A stretch of DNA of 64,000 bases from Alkalihalobacillus sp. CinArs1 (GTDB lineage: Bacteria > Bacillota > Bacilli > Bacillales > Guptibacillaceae), in contig NZ_CANDOB010000001.1 in the NCBI RefSeq assembly GCF_947387515.1, forward strand, positions 124,001-188,000. The letters are read 5' to 3'. A model generated the notes under the pieces. That model was not told the DNA's origin. It ran no database searches and saw nothing but the letters and a program-made list of their open reading frames with translations. Of this stretch, positions 17,305 to 24,679 are shown piece after piece. Both the position numbers and the translations under genes were made by a program. How positions within the stretch are numbered: position 1 is the first letter of the stretch; each line of letters starts with the position of its first letter.

Positions 17305-18185
17305 CGCACTCTCCCTTTAATTAAGCGTAGCCTATGCTTTTGTATAAGTTTGAATGAGATTCCCGCTAAGAGGAGTGAAACGCCCCCAGGTATGATCATT
17401 GCTGCAAAAGCTAAAGGACGATTGCTCCAATCTCCGCTATAGAACCAATCGAATGCATGAACAGGCAACATTTCAGGCCTTGTTACTCCTAACAAATAGG
17501 GAACCTCAAAAGCAGTCGAAACAAAAGCGATCAAAATGATGGCAACTTCTAATAATATCGGGAGAAGCCATGGCCATTCAACAGTTTTAAACTCATCCCA
17601 TTTGCTCCCCCCTAACGTTCTAACCACCTCTGAATAACGATGATCGATTTCGTAATAAACTGGGAGAAGCATCAGAATAACAAACGGAACTTCTTTCCAG
17701 ACATATGTGAGGATGATTCCCACTCCTCGTGTATCCTGGACGAGTATCGGAAACATCGATCTGTCGTTTATTAATCCAATTTGAAAAAGCAAGGAAGAAA
17801 GTAATCCGCTCTGTGAAAGAAATAGGAAAACGAGATATCCTGCTACAAAGTGAGGAATCAAGATTGGAATCCATACGAGTCCCTTTACAAAAGAGTGCTG
17901 AAATAAACGATACAGTATTCTAGTCAGCACAAGGCCAATAACTAGCGAGAGAATGGTAGAGATGAGGGTAATCCAAAATGTAAACTTTAAGGATCTTAAA
18001 AAGGAATCGCTTCTAAAAAGTTCCTCGTAAAACTCAAACGTCCACTTTCCCCCTATTGTTTGCATACTTTGAATTACAGCAGACCACATCCCATAACCTA
18101 CTAGGAATAAGACGATGATCACTGCAGGCGTTAAGTAAAACCATGCTTTATGCTTATTCTTCAAAAACCTTGTTTCCCCAATCAT
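17301..18185 (-). CDS. ABC transporter permease (first half of YnjC-type pair)
   Basis: A 294-residue binding-protein-dependent permease with six predicted membrane segments and an EAA-like loop (YSEVVRTLGGSKWDEFKTVE then WPWLLPILLE). The start at 18185 lies 32 bases inside the end of the binding-protein gene, with a GGAG about 9 bases upstream, indicating coupled translation. The MIGETRF start was chosen because no later ATG has a better site. Confidence 0.85.
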   Translation of the reverse strand: MIGETRFLKNKHKAWFYLTPAVIIVLFLVGYGMWSAVIQSMQTIGGKWTFEFYEELFRSDSFLRSLKFTFWITLISTILSLVIGLVLTRILYRLFQHSFVKGLVWIPILIPHFVAGYLVFLFLSQSGLLSSLLFQIGLINDRSMFPILVQDTRGVGIILTYVWKEVPFVILMLLPVYYEIDHRYSEVVRTLGGSKWDEFKTVEWPWLLPILLEVAIILIAFVSTAFEVPYLLGVTRPEMLPVHAFDWFYSGDWSNRPLAFAAMIIPGGVSLLLAGISFKLIQKHRLRLIKGRVR

Positions 18186-19392
18186 TCGTAATCCACTCCG
18201 TATAACCTGTATCTAAATCTGGAAGCTTGTACGTATTCAACCTTTCGGAAGAAATTACACTTTCACCGCGATTTAGTGAGTCAACTTTATTCTTTTCTTC
18301 TTCCTCGAGCTTATCATAGTTTAGTACCATCCCTTCTCCCCACATCTTTGGATCCATCTTAGCAATTTGAGCTTCAGGAGACTCTAAGAAGTTAATGACC
18401 GTCATCGCTCCGGAGGGGTTAGGGCTATTAAATGGGATGCTTAAATAATGATTGTTAGAAATAGAGCCAGGTGATTCAAGAACAAACGATTTTGTGCTTT
18501 TAGGAAACGTACCATCTTTAATTAAACTTTCCGCTCTCGCTTCATTGAAACCCATCGTCATCCAGACTTCCCCTTGGCTGTACAACGTATCTAACTTCGT
18601 CAATGACTCAGGATACGTTTCGCCATTTCGCCATAGGTTTGGTTTAATTTCATTTAGGTATGACCACACATACTCTCCGTTCTTCTCAACTAAATCTTGA
18701 TCAAACTCTTTTGCCATCGTATCAACACGATCTGGCGCACTAGCTACCAACAGATGCTTTACAAACGTGTTCCCAGTGAAATCAGAAACGTTAGGATAAG
18801 TGAATTTCCCTGGGTTCTCAGAAATCCAAGCTTTCAATTCATCCAACGTTTTAGGTGGTGTATCAATTTTATTCGAGTCATAGTTAAATACAAATTGAAC
18901 GCTCCCCCATGGTGCTTCTAAACCATCTACTTTCGTTCCTTGATCAAAAGCTGCTGATGGATCATCATTTCCGATATATTTCTTGAAGTTAGGCAATTTA
19001 TTTGTAAAAGAGCCTAGAAGCAAATTAGCGTTTTTTGCATTCTTAAAATTTGCACCGTTGATCCAAATAATATCGATCGTTCCTTTATTCTTACCTGCTT
19101 TCTTTTCTGTTAATAGCTTTTGCATGAACTCTTCTGTATTCATCGGTTGTCTGTTCAATGTAATATTATGTTTCTCTTTTAGCTCAGGAGCAGCCCAATC
19201 ATCGATGTAACGATTGATCCCTTCATCTCCTCCCCACATGAACAGATTAACTTCTGTTCCTTCTGCATCTTTTTCAATTTCCGTCCAATCTTTTGAAAGT
19301 ACTTCTTCGTTACCAGCCTCGCCTTCTGTACTATTGCCACAAGCTGTCAACATAATCAAACCGGCTATAAAGATAAATAATTTCCATTTCAT
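18154..19392 (-). CDS. YnjB-type extracellular substrate-binding lipoprotein
   Basis: Substrate-binding protein of the importer, 412 residues. The N-terminus is a lipoprotein signal (hydrophobic FIFIAGLIML, then lipobox LTAC with C18). The phrases VNLFMWGG, APELKEKHNITLNRQPMN and DIIWINGANFKNAKNANLL are hallmarks of the YnjB family (COG4134), distinct from PotD and Fbp proteins. The ligand of this family is not established. I chose the ATG at 19392, 7 bases after GGAGG, over an upstream in-frame start. It is the first gene of an eight-gene operon. Confidence 0.88.
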   Translation of the reverse strand: MKWKLFIFIAGLIMLTACGNSTEGEAGNEEVLSKDWTEIEKDAEGTEVNLFMWGGDEGINRYIDDWAAPELKEKHNITLNRQPMNTEEFMQKLLTEKKAGKNKGTIDIIWINGANFKNAKNANLLLGSFTNKLPNFKKYIGNDDPSAAFDQGTKVDGLEAPWGSVQFVFNYDSNKIDTPPKTLDELKAWISENPGKFTYPNVSDFTGNTFVKHLLVASAPDRVDTMAKEFDQDLVEKNGEYVWSYLNEIKPNLWRNGETYPESLTKLDTLYSQGEVWMTMGFNEARAESLIKDGTFPKSTKSFVLESPGSISNNHYLSIPFNSPNPSGAMTVINFLESPEAQIAKMDPKMWGEGMVLNYDKLEEEEKNKVDSLNRGESVISSERLNTYKLPDLDTGYTEWITNDWGNKVFEE

Positions 19393-19415
19393 TCTAAAAC
19401 CTCCATTTCGTGAAA

Positions 19416-19463
19416 GTGCGCGCACAAGTTTACCATAATTATTTTATGTTTATAAAAATAAAC
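19416..19463. promoter_or_regulatory. Promoter and palindromes upstream of the ynjB-type operon
   Basis: A perfect palindrome GTGCGCGCAC (19416-19425) lies 24 bases before the operon start codon. Upstream, 19448-19463 is a second inverted repeat (GTTTAT / ATAAAC). Between and across them a minus-strand TTTATA and TAAACT with an 18-base gap and an extended TG could form the promoter, placing the first palindrome right at the start of transcription, as for an operator. Confidence 0.45.
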
Positions 19464-19538
19464 TCCTATCTTAATTATATCTTGTTCAAACAAATTTTGT
19501 TGTAATACACCTTACAGAGTATGTTTTTAGATAAAAAA

Positions 19539-19566
19539 ACAGCAATAGCGCGTGGGCTATTGCTGT
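19539..19566 (-). terminator. Terminator of the repeat-protein gene
   Basis: ACAGCAATAGC (19539-19549) pairs with GCTATTGCTGT (19556-19566), followed on the minus strand by T7. Confidence 0.85.
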
Positions 19567-19588
19567 TCGATGAAGATTATTAGCTGTA

Positions 19589-20968
19589 TTAGCTATCTTT
19601 TTGCAATTTTCTTCTAACCACTACACCTGTCGCTGCCATCGTAGCTAGAACAGCTGCCAATATCCACTCGATCGGCATCTGCTGTTCAGCAGTACCTCCC
19701 ATACCTGTTTTTGGCATGTCCGTTGGCATACTCATTGCAAACTTGTCTGGGAACTGGTCAGTAAACGCTCCTGAAAGTCCTTTAGCAGGCTTGTACATAT
19801 GAGCATAAGCTTCTCTTACAGAATCATAAGCAGCATCATAATCTTCGTTTGTGTAGCTATCAAATGCTCCGACTAATTGGTTCACGTGCATTTGGAGACC
19901 TTCAGCTAATGCATCCGACTTGAGACGGCCTTCTGTCGCTGTTTCTAAGAAGCTAGAGAAGTCAGCACGGTAGTTATCTAGAGCCTCTAATGCTTTTTCC
20001 TTCGCTGCTTCGTCTTCCGCACCTGTTGCTTGTACATATTCTACGAAGTTACCGATATGACCAGACCACATTTCATTAAACTTCATGCCAGCCTCTTCAC
20101 CGTAAACTGATGAAATTGCTGCAGTGAGAGCTTCTGTATTTTTATTTAGAGCTTGCGCTGACGCTTCAAAGTCGTCTGAACCATCGATACCGTTCTGCAT
20201 CGTCATCATTGCCAAACCAGCATGCTCTGAAAGCAGGTGACCAAGAGTTGCACGGAGGTCTGAGGCAGGTGTTACGGCTTTAGTCTCATCGAACTTCTCA
20301 GGGAATTGATCGGTAATCGCACTTGAGAAACCTTTTGCTACTCCATGCATGTGAGCAATCGCTTCACGTTCTTGTGCATAAGCTTTCTCGTAATCTCCTG
20401 CAACATAGCTATCGAATGAACCGATTAGCTGGTCGATGTGCATCTGAAGACCTTTTGTTAAAGATTCTGCTTCTAGACGTTCACCAGTTGCTGTTTCAAG
20501 GAATTTTGAAAACTCTTCTTTATAACCTTCAAGATTGTTAAGCGCTTCTTGCTTTGCTTCTTCATCTTCACTTCCTGTTGCTTTAACATAATCTACGAAG
20601 AATCCGATGTGGTCACTCCAGATTTGGTTGAACTGATTACCAGCTTCTTCACCGTATACTGAAGAAATTGCTCCCGTTAGCGCTTCTGTATTTTCGCTAA
20701 GTGCTCCAGCTGATGCTTCGAAATCATCCGCACCTTCTGCTCCTTTTCTCATCGTTTCAACTGCAAGGTATGCGTGCTCACTAAGTAGATGTCCTAGTGT
20801 AGCTCTAAGATCTGCTGCCGGCGTTTCAACTGTAGGCTTGTCCGCATGGTTACCGTGATCATCTGCAAATGCGCCTGTCGGCATCAATAGAGAAAAACTT
20901 AGTGGGACGATCATGAGTCCTTTCTTCCAGTCGATTACTCTTTTCTTCAAATTATTTTCCGTATTCAT
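19589..20968 (-). CDS. Secreted, probably wall-anchored protein with two histidine-bearing repeats
   Basis: A 459-residue protein whose family function I do not know. A signal peptide ends near GAFA (35). Two repeats of about 177 residues follow (50-226 and 234-410, offset 184) and are very similar. Each begins TPA(A/S)DLRATLGHLLSEHA and looks all-helical. Histidines are kept between copies: H60/H244, H65/H249, H120/H304, H177/H361, H206/H390, suggesting metal or haem binding. The C-terminus has MPKTG (418-422), a hydrophobic stretch and VRRKLQKDS, resembling an LPXTG sortase signal with M in the first place. No cysteines are present. It is monocistronic, with its own terminator and an ECF-type promoter shared with the sigma factor gene at 32305. 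Confidence 0.75.
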   Translation of the reverse strand: MNTENNLKKRVIDWKKGLMIVPLSFSLLMPTGAFADDHGNHADKPTVETPAADLRATLGHLLSEHAYLAVETMRKGAEGADDFEASAGALSENTEALTGAISSVYGEEAGNQFNQIWSDHIGFFVDYVKATGSEDEEAKQEALNNLEGYKEEFSKFLETATGERLEAESLTKGLQMHIDQLIGSFDSYVAGDYEKAYAQEREAIAHMHGVAKGFSSAITDQFPEKFDETKAVTPASDLRATLGHLLSEHAGLAMMTMQNGIDGSDDFEASAQALNKNTEALTAAISSVYGEEAGMKFNEMWSGHIGNFVEYVQATGAEDEAAKEKALEALDNYRADFSSFLETATEGRLKSDALAEGLQMHVNQLVGAFDSYTNEDYDAAYDSVREAYAHMYKPAKGLSGAFTDQFPDKFAMSMPTDMPKTGMGGTAEQQMPIEWILAAVLATMAATGVVVRRKLQKDS

Positions 20969-20995
20969 GTTACATCCACTCCCCTTAAATTTTTA

Positions 20996-21030
20996 TACAT
21001 CTAGCTAACGGAATGGATTAGAAGTTGGAT
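20996..21030 (-). promoter_or_regulatory. ECF-sigma-type promoter of the repeat-protein gene
   Basis: On the minus strand ATCCAA (21025-21030), 14 bases, then CGTTAG (21005-21010) within the 15-base block CGTTAGCTAGATGTA. The same bipartite arrangement with the identical 15-base block precedes the ECF sigma factor gene at 32929-32963. The 14-base spacers differ, as expected of promoter elements. Confidence 0.75.
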
Positions 21031-21140
21031 CATCTTTTTTATTATTTTTTTAAAAATACTCGTGATAATCCTCTAGAACCCTTGATAATAATGGATTTAG
21101 AACGGTTATAGAATTTGGGGTAATTAGTCGTAAAATAAAA

Positions 21141-21175
21141 AAGACCCCTTATGCTACTCAAGCAAAGGGGCCTTT
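21141..21175 (-). terminator. Terminator after the GNAT gene
   Basis: A stem built on CCCCTT / AAGGGG with inner GCT / AGC pairing, followed on the minus strand by six T residues. Confidence 0.75.
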
Positions 21176-21184
21176 CAGTTCTGA

Positions 21185-21616
21185 TTATTTGTAGACCATA
21201 ATGGTTTGCATTTCTTTGAATCCAATATCTTTATAGATATATTTCGCAAAATTAGATGAGTATACATTTAAACGTATTTCCTCAAAACCTTGTTCTTTAA
21301 GATCACGAATACTTGCTTGTACTAATTTTTTTGAATAGCCTTTTCCTCGAAACTCTGGAAATACAAATACATCATAGATGAATCCGTGTTTGATACCCGT
21401 AAAGTAATCCGTGTTTTCTCCAATCAATACCCAACCCGCGATTTGATCGCCATCTCGATATACAAGATGATATCCCCCGCGTTCAAGGATTGAAGTAACG
21501 ATTTCGATCGCTTTGTCTTCTTTTATAATTCCAGGGTTTGTCGTCCCCTCATTTACCGACTGAATTGAATTCGATAAGATGTATTCTTTTTCTTCGGCAC
21601 TTGCACGTTCAATCAA
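21185..21616 (-). CDS. GNAT family N-acetyltransferase
   Basis: A 143-residue acetyltransferase. The GNAT acetyl-CoA site (motif A) is visible as VFPEFRGKGYSKKLVQAS (about 91-108), with the preceding strand FIYDVFV and a C-terminal NFAKYIYKDIGFKEM motif B. Substrate unknown. It has its own terminator. The gap to the next GNAT gene upstream (87 bases) leaves co-transcription open. The start is ATT-free and ordinary, with GGAGGGG upstream. Confidence 0.82.
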   Translation of the reverse strand: MIERASAEEKEYILSNSIQSVNEGTTNPGIIKEDKAIEIVTSILERGGYHLVYRDGDQIAGWVLIGENTDYFTGIKHGFIYDVFVFPEFRGKGYSKKLVQASIRDLKEQGFEEIRLNVYSSNFAKYIYKDIGFKEMQTIMVYK

Positions 21617-21703
21617 CTATGTCCCCTCCTTGCAGTTCTTTTATGGTATTTCTTTATAATGAAGCTTTGTTCCTGCTAGTTTATCTAATTGGGTAACTTT
21701 ACC

Positions 21704-22267
21704 TCACTGCCTTACCTTTGCATAGATTGATGTGTCCCTCAATTGTTCTCCATCTATCGAAACGTCTTCATTCTGTAAAATTCCTTCTAGTGAAAATCCT
21801 AGTCGCTCTATGATTCTCATACTACGATTATTTTTCGTGTCACACCTTACTTCCACTCTTCTCGCATGTAATTCCTTGAACGCAAATTCTGTTATTGCTC
21901 GAACAGCTTCAGTCATATATCCATTACCAGAATGTCGAGTGTCAATCCAATACCCTACTTCAAATTTTCTAACGTTCCAATCAATTCTATGTAAGCCGGA
22001 TGACCCTATAAAATCCCCAGTATCTTTATGATAGATGTGTAACCTTAAATCTTCTCTTTTAAGAAAGGCGGCATGAGCTTCTCTTACGTTTTCTTCTACC
22101 TCTTCCTTAGATTGGTCGTTTTTCGCAAAGGGCATCCATAGCTTTAATTCAGCTCTTGATGCTTGAATCGATTCATGCACGACAAGACCATCTCCAGGGA
22201 GAGGACATCGTATATACAACCGTTCAGTATGAATCTCGCGAGGAAAATCTATTAAAATCGGTTTCAT
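21704..22267 (-). CDS. RimJ/RimL-type GNAT acetyltransferase
   Basis: A 187-residue acetyltransferase of the RimJ/RimL/SpeG-like branch, which acetylates N-terminal or side-chain amines of proteins and small molecules. The N-terminus TERLYIRCPLPGD, the middle WIDTRHSGNGYMTEAVRAI motif A (about 117-135) and the ending NNRSMRIIERLGFSLEG are typical. B. subtilis YdaF and YjcK are similar in layout. The target cannot be stated. Ribosome binding site GGAGG is close to the ATG. Confidence 0.82.
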   Translation of the reverse strand: MKPILIDFPREIHTERLYIRCPLPGDGLVVHESIQASRAELKLWMPFAKNDQSKEEVEENVREAHAAFLKREDLRLHIYHKDTGDFIGSSGLHRIDWNVRKFEVGYWIDTRHSGNGYMTEAVRAITEFAFKELHARRVEVRCDTKNNRSMRIIERLGFSLEGILQNEDVSIDGEQLRDTSIYAKVRQ

Positions 22268-22325
22268 TTAGCAGCCTCCAAAACGTTATAAATGTCAGAA
22301 TTATATCACTAAACCAAATGATTTG

Positions 22326-23111
22326 TCATTTATAGCCCAGCAACACTTTCACTCTGATCTCTTCTTTAAATTTGCCTTCTGAATGAATACTTAATAACTC
22401 ACGTTTTACTTCAGCTTCAAAATCATCAACATTACTTCCCAGGTAGCTCTTCAATCCGTATGAAGTGGAATAATGATGACCTAATAACGTTTCGATTGTC
22501 CAATAATGCTCATAAGGTTCACATTCTACTTTTTCTATAGAAAATGGAGACTTCTCAATCACTTCTTCATGACTTAATGTAGGATGGGAATATGTACCGC
22601 TACCTGCTCGACGCTCCTCGCCATACCACTTCTTAGCAACCTTAGAGAATGCAATCTGCCAATCCTCTAAAACGTTATCTGGTTGATAATCGTCAATAAC
22701 CGCTATTCCACCAGCTTTCTGGATTGTAGGATAAAGCTTTTCTAAAAAATGCGAACGATTCAGCCAGTGAAAAGACTTCCCAATTGTTACTAACTTAAAT
22801 GATTCATGATGTTGAAGGTTAATAAATTTTTCTACATCTGCTAACTTCCACTCGATATTCGAAATTTTTAATAGGTTTGCCATTTTACTTGCTTCCTGTA
22901 ACATTCCTTTATCAACATCTACACCTACGATATGTTTTGACCAATCTGCTAACCTGATCGCAAGCTGACCTGGTCCACAACCTACATCCAACACTCGATC
23001 TTGAGACGACAGATGAAAACGGTCCACTACTAACCGAATGACTTCGGAAGGATAACGTAGCCTATACGCTGCATAAAATGGTGCCGCACCTTTAAATAGA
23101 TCTGTGTAAAT
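22326..23111 (-). CDS. Class I SAM-dependent methyltransferase with apparent ATT start
   Basis: A 261-residue methyltransferase with SAM motif I VLDVGCGPGQLA and an acidic post-motif region (VGVDVDKGML). The first ATG/GTG/TTG codon in frame is a GTG at 23027, but the frame is open for another 28 codons. That extra N-terminus (YTDLFKGAAPFYAAYR) is the segment normally found at the start of this methyltransferase family. A strong GGGAGGAG site (23118-23125) lies 6 bases before an ATT codon at 23109-23111. The true start is therefore probably ATT, or the gene has lost its ATG. Substrate unknown; the gene stands alone. Confidence 0.72.
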   Translation of the reverse strand: MYTDLFKGAAPFYAAYRLRYPSEVIRLVVDRFHLSSQDRVLDVGCGPGQLAIRLADWSKHIVGVDVDKGMLQEASKMANLLKISNIEWKLADVEKFINLQHHESFKLVTIGKSFHWLNRSHFLEKLYPTIQKAGGIAVIDDYQPDNVLEDWQIAFSKVAKKWYGEERRAGSGTYSHPTLSHEEVIEKSPFSIEKVECEPYEHYWTIETLLGHHYSTSYGLKSYLGSNVDDFEAEVKRELLSIHSEGKFKEEIRVKVLLGYK

Positions 23112-23117
23112 TTGAAA

Positions 23118-23125
23118 CTCCTCCC
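23118..23125 (-). promoter_or_regulatory. Ribosome binding site that points to an ATT start
   Basis: GGGAGGAG on the minus strand, six bases upstream of ATT at 23111. No ATG, GTG or TTG lies in frame near it. Confidence 0.65.
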
Positions 23126-23195
23126 AGAATCCCTTTTTGAAAGACGGTTTCTCTTATATACTTAAACAATACCATACTAGAAAGGAAAGAATCTC

Positions 23196-23819
23196 ATGGA
23201 TCTATCCGTATTACTATCATTCTTATTTGCTGCGGTAGTATTAACCCTCATGCCTGGCCCTGACAACTTGTTCGTGCTTGCTCAGAGCATTTCTCAGGAT
23301 AAGCGGGCTGGTATCGCTACTTCTCTCGGATTATGCTCAGGACTTGTTGTACATATAAGTGCTGCCGCAATTGGAATATCTGCAATTCTGTACCAATCAT
23401 CACTTGCCTTTTCAATCGTAAAATATTTGGGAGCAGCTTACTTACTATACCTTGCATTTCAAGCATTTCGCGAAAGGAAGCAATCTACACTCCTAAAAAA
23501 CCAACGAGACCAATCTTATATGGCTCTTTATCGAAAAGGGATTATTATGAATATACTTAACCCTAAGGTTTCTTTATTTTTCCTAGCTCTTCTTCCTCAG
23601 TTTGTTAATCAACATTCTGGATATGCTTCTTTACAAATGGTGTTGTTAGGAATGATATTTATCGTCCAAGCTTTTCTTATCTTCACCTCAATCAGCTTGT
23701 TCGCTAGCAGTATCAAAGGACTTCTCCTAAAAAATTCAGCGGTCCTTGGGAAAATAAATGTAATCAAAGGTGTCTTGCTTGGGATTATCGGTATCCAGAT
23801 CGCATTTAGCAGCAAGTAA
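23196..23819 (+). CDS. LysE/RhtB family amino acid exporter
   Basis: A 207-residue membrane protein of the LysE translocator family, with six hydrophobic segments. The N-terminal signature MPGPDNLFVLAQSI (about 21-34) and GLCSGLVVHISAAAIGI are typical. Members export amino acids such as lysine, threonine or homoserine lactone; the substrate here cannot be assigned. It is transcribed away from the methyltransferase gene and followed by a terminator. Confidence 0.88.
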   Translation: MDLSVLLSFLFAAVVLTLMPGPDNLFVLAQSISQDKRAGIATSLGLCSGLVVHISAAAIGISAILYQSSLAFSIVKYLGAAYLLYLAFQAFRERKQSTLLKNQRDQSYMALYRKGIIMNILNPKVSLFFLALLPQFVNQHSGYASLQMVLLGMIFIVQAFLIFTSISLFASSIKGLLLKNSAVLGKINVIKGVLLGIIGIQIAFSSK

Positions 23820-23867
23820 CATTTTCTGTTTAAGAAGTGCACATGACTAAAGCTCATAATGTCGAGT

Positions 23868-23899
23868 AAAGCCACGCGAATCCAATTCGTGTGGCTTTT
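23868..23899 (+). terminator. Terminator after the LysE-family gene
   Basis: GCCACGCGAA pairs with TTCGTGTGGC around a short loop, followed by T5. Confidence 0.8.
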
Positions 23900-23974
23900 T
23901 GAGTGCGCTGTTTCAAATAAATGGGTATTGGGTAATGGAGATTGTTAGTCACTTATATAGAGAGGAGAGCCTTC

Positions 23975-24679
23975 ATGAGAAGTTTATACATTATCGGAAC
24001 CGCTTTCTTTCTGTCAGGTTGTTCTTCCATCGCTGTATTAAATCCAAAAGGAACAGCGGGCGAAAAGCAATTGGACCTTCTCTTATTAAGTCTTTTACTG
24101 ATGAGTATCGTACTAGCAGTTGTTTTTACTCTTTTTGTGAGATTTTTAGTAAAGTACCGCGAAAAGCCTGGACAGGAAGATGACTTCCCAACTCAAAAAG
24201 CTGGCAATAAAAAGCTCGAAATAAGTTGGATCGTCATCCCTTTTATTATCATCATCGTTCTTGCTGTACCTACTTTTGCAACAACTTATCAGCTTGATGA
24301 GCCTTTTAACAATGACCAAGATCCTTTAACGATTAAAGTGACAGGAGAACAGTTTCAGTGGTCGTTTTACTATCCTGAATATAACATTACCTCAAGAGAC
24401 GAATTACGCATCCCTGTAGATCGCCCCATTACATTCAAGCTCTCATCAAAAGATGTTATCCATTCATTTTGGATTCCGCAACTAGGCGGAAAAAGGGATG
24501 CTCTTCCTGGAAAGGAAAACACTTTACGGATGACCGCCATCGAAACAGGTACATATAGCGGGAAGTGTGCTGAACTCTGTGGAGCGGAGCATGCTTTGAT
24601 GACGTTTGATACGATCGTTTTAGACAAAGATGACTTTTCAACTTGGATAGAGAAAATGAAGGACGGTGAGAACAACTGA
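23975..24679 (+). CDS. Haem-copper oxidase subunit II with intact CuA site (QoxA-like N-terminus)
   Basis: A 234-residue membrane-anchored lipoprotein (lipobox LSGC, C16) with two membrane segments (about 34-58 and 83-103) and a cupredoxin domain. The N-terminus (SSIAVLNPKG) resembles quinol oxidase subunit QoxA. All six CuA ligands are present: H163, C198, E200, C202, H206 and M209. QoxA of B. subtilis lacks these. There is no fused cytochrome c domain like that of B. subtilis CtaC. It is thus more likely a cytochrome c oxidase subunit fed by a separate cytochrome c. ATG at 23975 has GAGGAG upstream; its stop overlaps the next start. Confidence 0.85.
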   Translation: MRSLYIIGTAFFLSGCSSIAVLNPKGTAGEKQLDLLLLSLLLMSIVLAVVFTLFVRFLVKYREKPGQEDDFPTQKAGNKKLEISWIVIPFIIIIVLAVPTFATTYQLDEPFNNDQDPLTIKVTGEQFQWSFYYPEYNITSRDELRIPVDRPITFKLSSKDVIHSFWIPQLGGKRDALPGKENTLRMTAIETGTYSGKCAELCGAEHALMTFDTIVLDKDDFSTWIEKMKDGENN

